Assembly (NCBI GenBank): GCA_026393735.1
Contig: JAPKZP010000562.1
Coordinates: forward strand, 1 to 7,281
Reading direction: 5' to 3'
DNA length: 7,281 bases
From: Acidobacteriota bacterium
GTDB taxonomy: Bacteria > Acidobacteriota > Vicinamibacteria > Vicinamibacterales > JAKQTR01
This document shows, in pieces, positions 6,465-7,281 of this stretch. The notes under the pieces are model-generated. The model made no database searches, had not been told where the DNA came from, and worked only from the letters and a program-made list of their open reading frames with translations. Position numbers and translations under genes: made by a program. Each line of letters starts with the position of its first letter. The stretch's first letter is position 1.

Positions 6465-7281
6465 GTGAGTCGAACACAGCGAGAGTGCGTGGCCGGTCTT
6501 GGGCTGTGCCTCGCGATGGCCGTCATGGCCGCAGGCTGCACGGACAAGGCCGCCGCGCCTGGCGCAGATACGGCGGCTGCCCGGACCGCGCCCGCGCCGG
6601 TTGACTCGACCGGAGTCGCGCCACAGGCCGCAGGGACCAACGTGCCCGCGCAGGCCGATGCGGCATGGCTGTCGGACAAGATAGCGGGTTGGACGCGCGA
6701 CGGCGCCGTGCAGCGATTCGGCCCCGGCAACCTCTGGGAGTACATTGACGGCGGCGCGGAGCAGTTCCTGGCGTTCGGTTTCCACAATCCGAAGCACCGG
6801 GCCATCGAAGTCGGCGTGCAGGGGCGCGCCGGCACGAACTCGGCGGCGTTCTGGACGGGATCCTCTTACGTTAAACTCGTCGCCCGTGAGACGCGGGACG
6901 ATGCGCCGGTGCTGCTACCCGATCTCGCGAGGGCGGTCGCCGCGCGGTTGGGCGAGCCCGGCGAGTTGCCGGCCGAACTGGACGTCCTTCCAAGAGCGAA
7001 GCTCGTGCCGGGATCGATGAGGCTCGATCCCGCTGACGCCCTCGGCCAGCAGGCCTTCACGGAGGCCCTCGAGGCACAGTACGAAGCCACGCCAAAGCCC
7101 ATCACGCTGGTCATGGTGCCGTTCGAGACTGTGGTTCGCGCGGCGGCCGCCCTAAAGGACTACGGCGCGTTCCTGGCCCAGTCGGGGGCGCCGAGGGAAC
7201 TGGTGTCGCCTGCAGGCGGCGGGTTCGCCGCAACCGACGGCTACCATGGCCGGGTCACCGCAATCCGCAGCGGGCGGTGGC
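6465..7281 (+). CDS. DUF6599-like lipoprotein (C-terminus beyond the window edge)
   Basis: A GTG start behind a perfect ribosome site opens a frame of 272 codons that runs off the right edge. Residues 1-25 form a lipoprotein signal with lipobox AAGC, so Cys25 would be lipidated and the protein anchored to a membrane. Residues 26-66 are an Ala/Pro/Thr-rich linker. The folded part begins near 67. It contains FGPGNLWEYIDGGAEQFLAF (85-104), FWTGSSYVKL (129-138), a helical LARAVAARLG (154-163) and LPAELDVLP (168-176), which resemble my recollection of the DUF6599 family, whose function is unknown. The segment between residues 106 and 129 looks about 40 residues shorter than I expect for that family, so an internal deletion is possible. 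It follows the peptidase genes but has its own promoter; a link to peptide use is only suggested by position. Confidence 0.75.
   Translation, partial: MSRTQRECVAGLGLCLAMAVMAAGCTDKAAAPGADTAAARTAPAPVDSTGVAPQAAGTNVPAQADAAWLSDKIAGWTRDGAVQRFGPGNLWEYIDGGAEQFLAFGFHNPKHRAIEVGVQGRAGTNSAAFWTGSSYVKLVARETRDDAPVLLPDLARAVAARLGEPGELPAELDVLPRAKLVPGSMRLDPADALGQQAFTEALEAQYEATPKPITLVMVPFETVVRAAAALKDYGAFLAQSGAPRELVSPAGGGFAATDGYHGRVTAIRSGRW

Overview
The window is a high-GC bacterial segment (GC-rich third codon positions throughout) with four protein genes and no RNA genes, insertion sequences or CRISPR arrays that I can see. The best guess for the source is an Acidobacteriota-type soil or sediment bacterium, perhaps Vicinamibacteria. 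This rests on the Gly/Arg-rich inserts in the exported S9 peptidase and on a DUF6599-like lipoprotein. It is inference, not a measured placement.

Layout: (1) Bases 1-1916, minus strand: an OPT-family oligopeptide transporter, complete at the N-terminus and cut off by the left edge. (2) Bases 1917-2033: a 117-bp divergent promoter region. (3) Bases 2034-4430, plus strand: an exported S9 prolyl-oligopeptidase/DPP-IV-like serine peptidase of 798 aa with an intact Ser-Asp-His triad. (4) Bases 4431-4530: a short gap with a small hairpin and a probable promoter. (5) Bases 4531-6297, plus strand: an exported C69-family Ntn-hydrolase dipeptidase of 588 aa, with the candidate catalytic Cys at residue 67 behind an unusual pro-region. 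(6) Bases 6298-6464: a gap with a strong hairpin and a probable promoter. (7) From 6465 to the right edge, plus strand: a DUF6599-like lipoprotein starting at GTG, cut off by the window end.

The first three genes make a coherent peptide-scavenging set. Two exported peptidases would trim oligopeptides outside the cytoplasm, and an inner-membrane OPT transporter would take up peptides. The lipoprotein's role is unknown. Each plus-strand gene appears to have its own promoter and Shine-Dalgarno site, so this looks like a functional neighbourhood rather than one operon. I found no clearly new system. The points most worth a second look are the pro-region of the C69 enzyme, the missing Glu-Glu anchor in the S9 enzyme, an apparent internal deletion in the lipoprotein, a 12-bp motif shared by two promoters, and a possibly leaderless start for the transporter.
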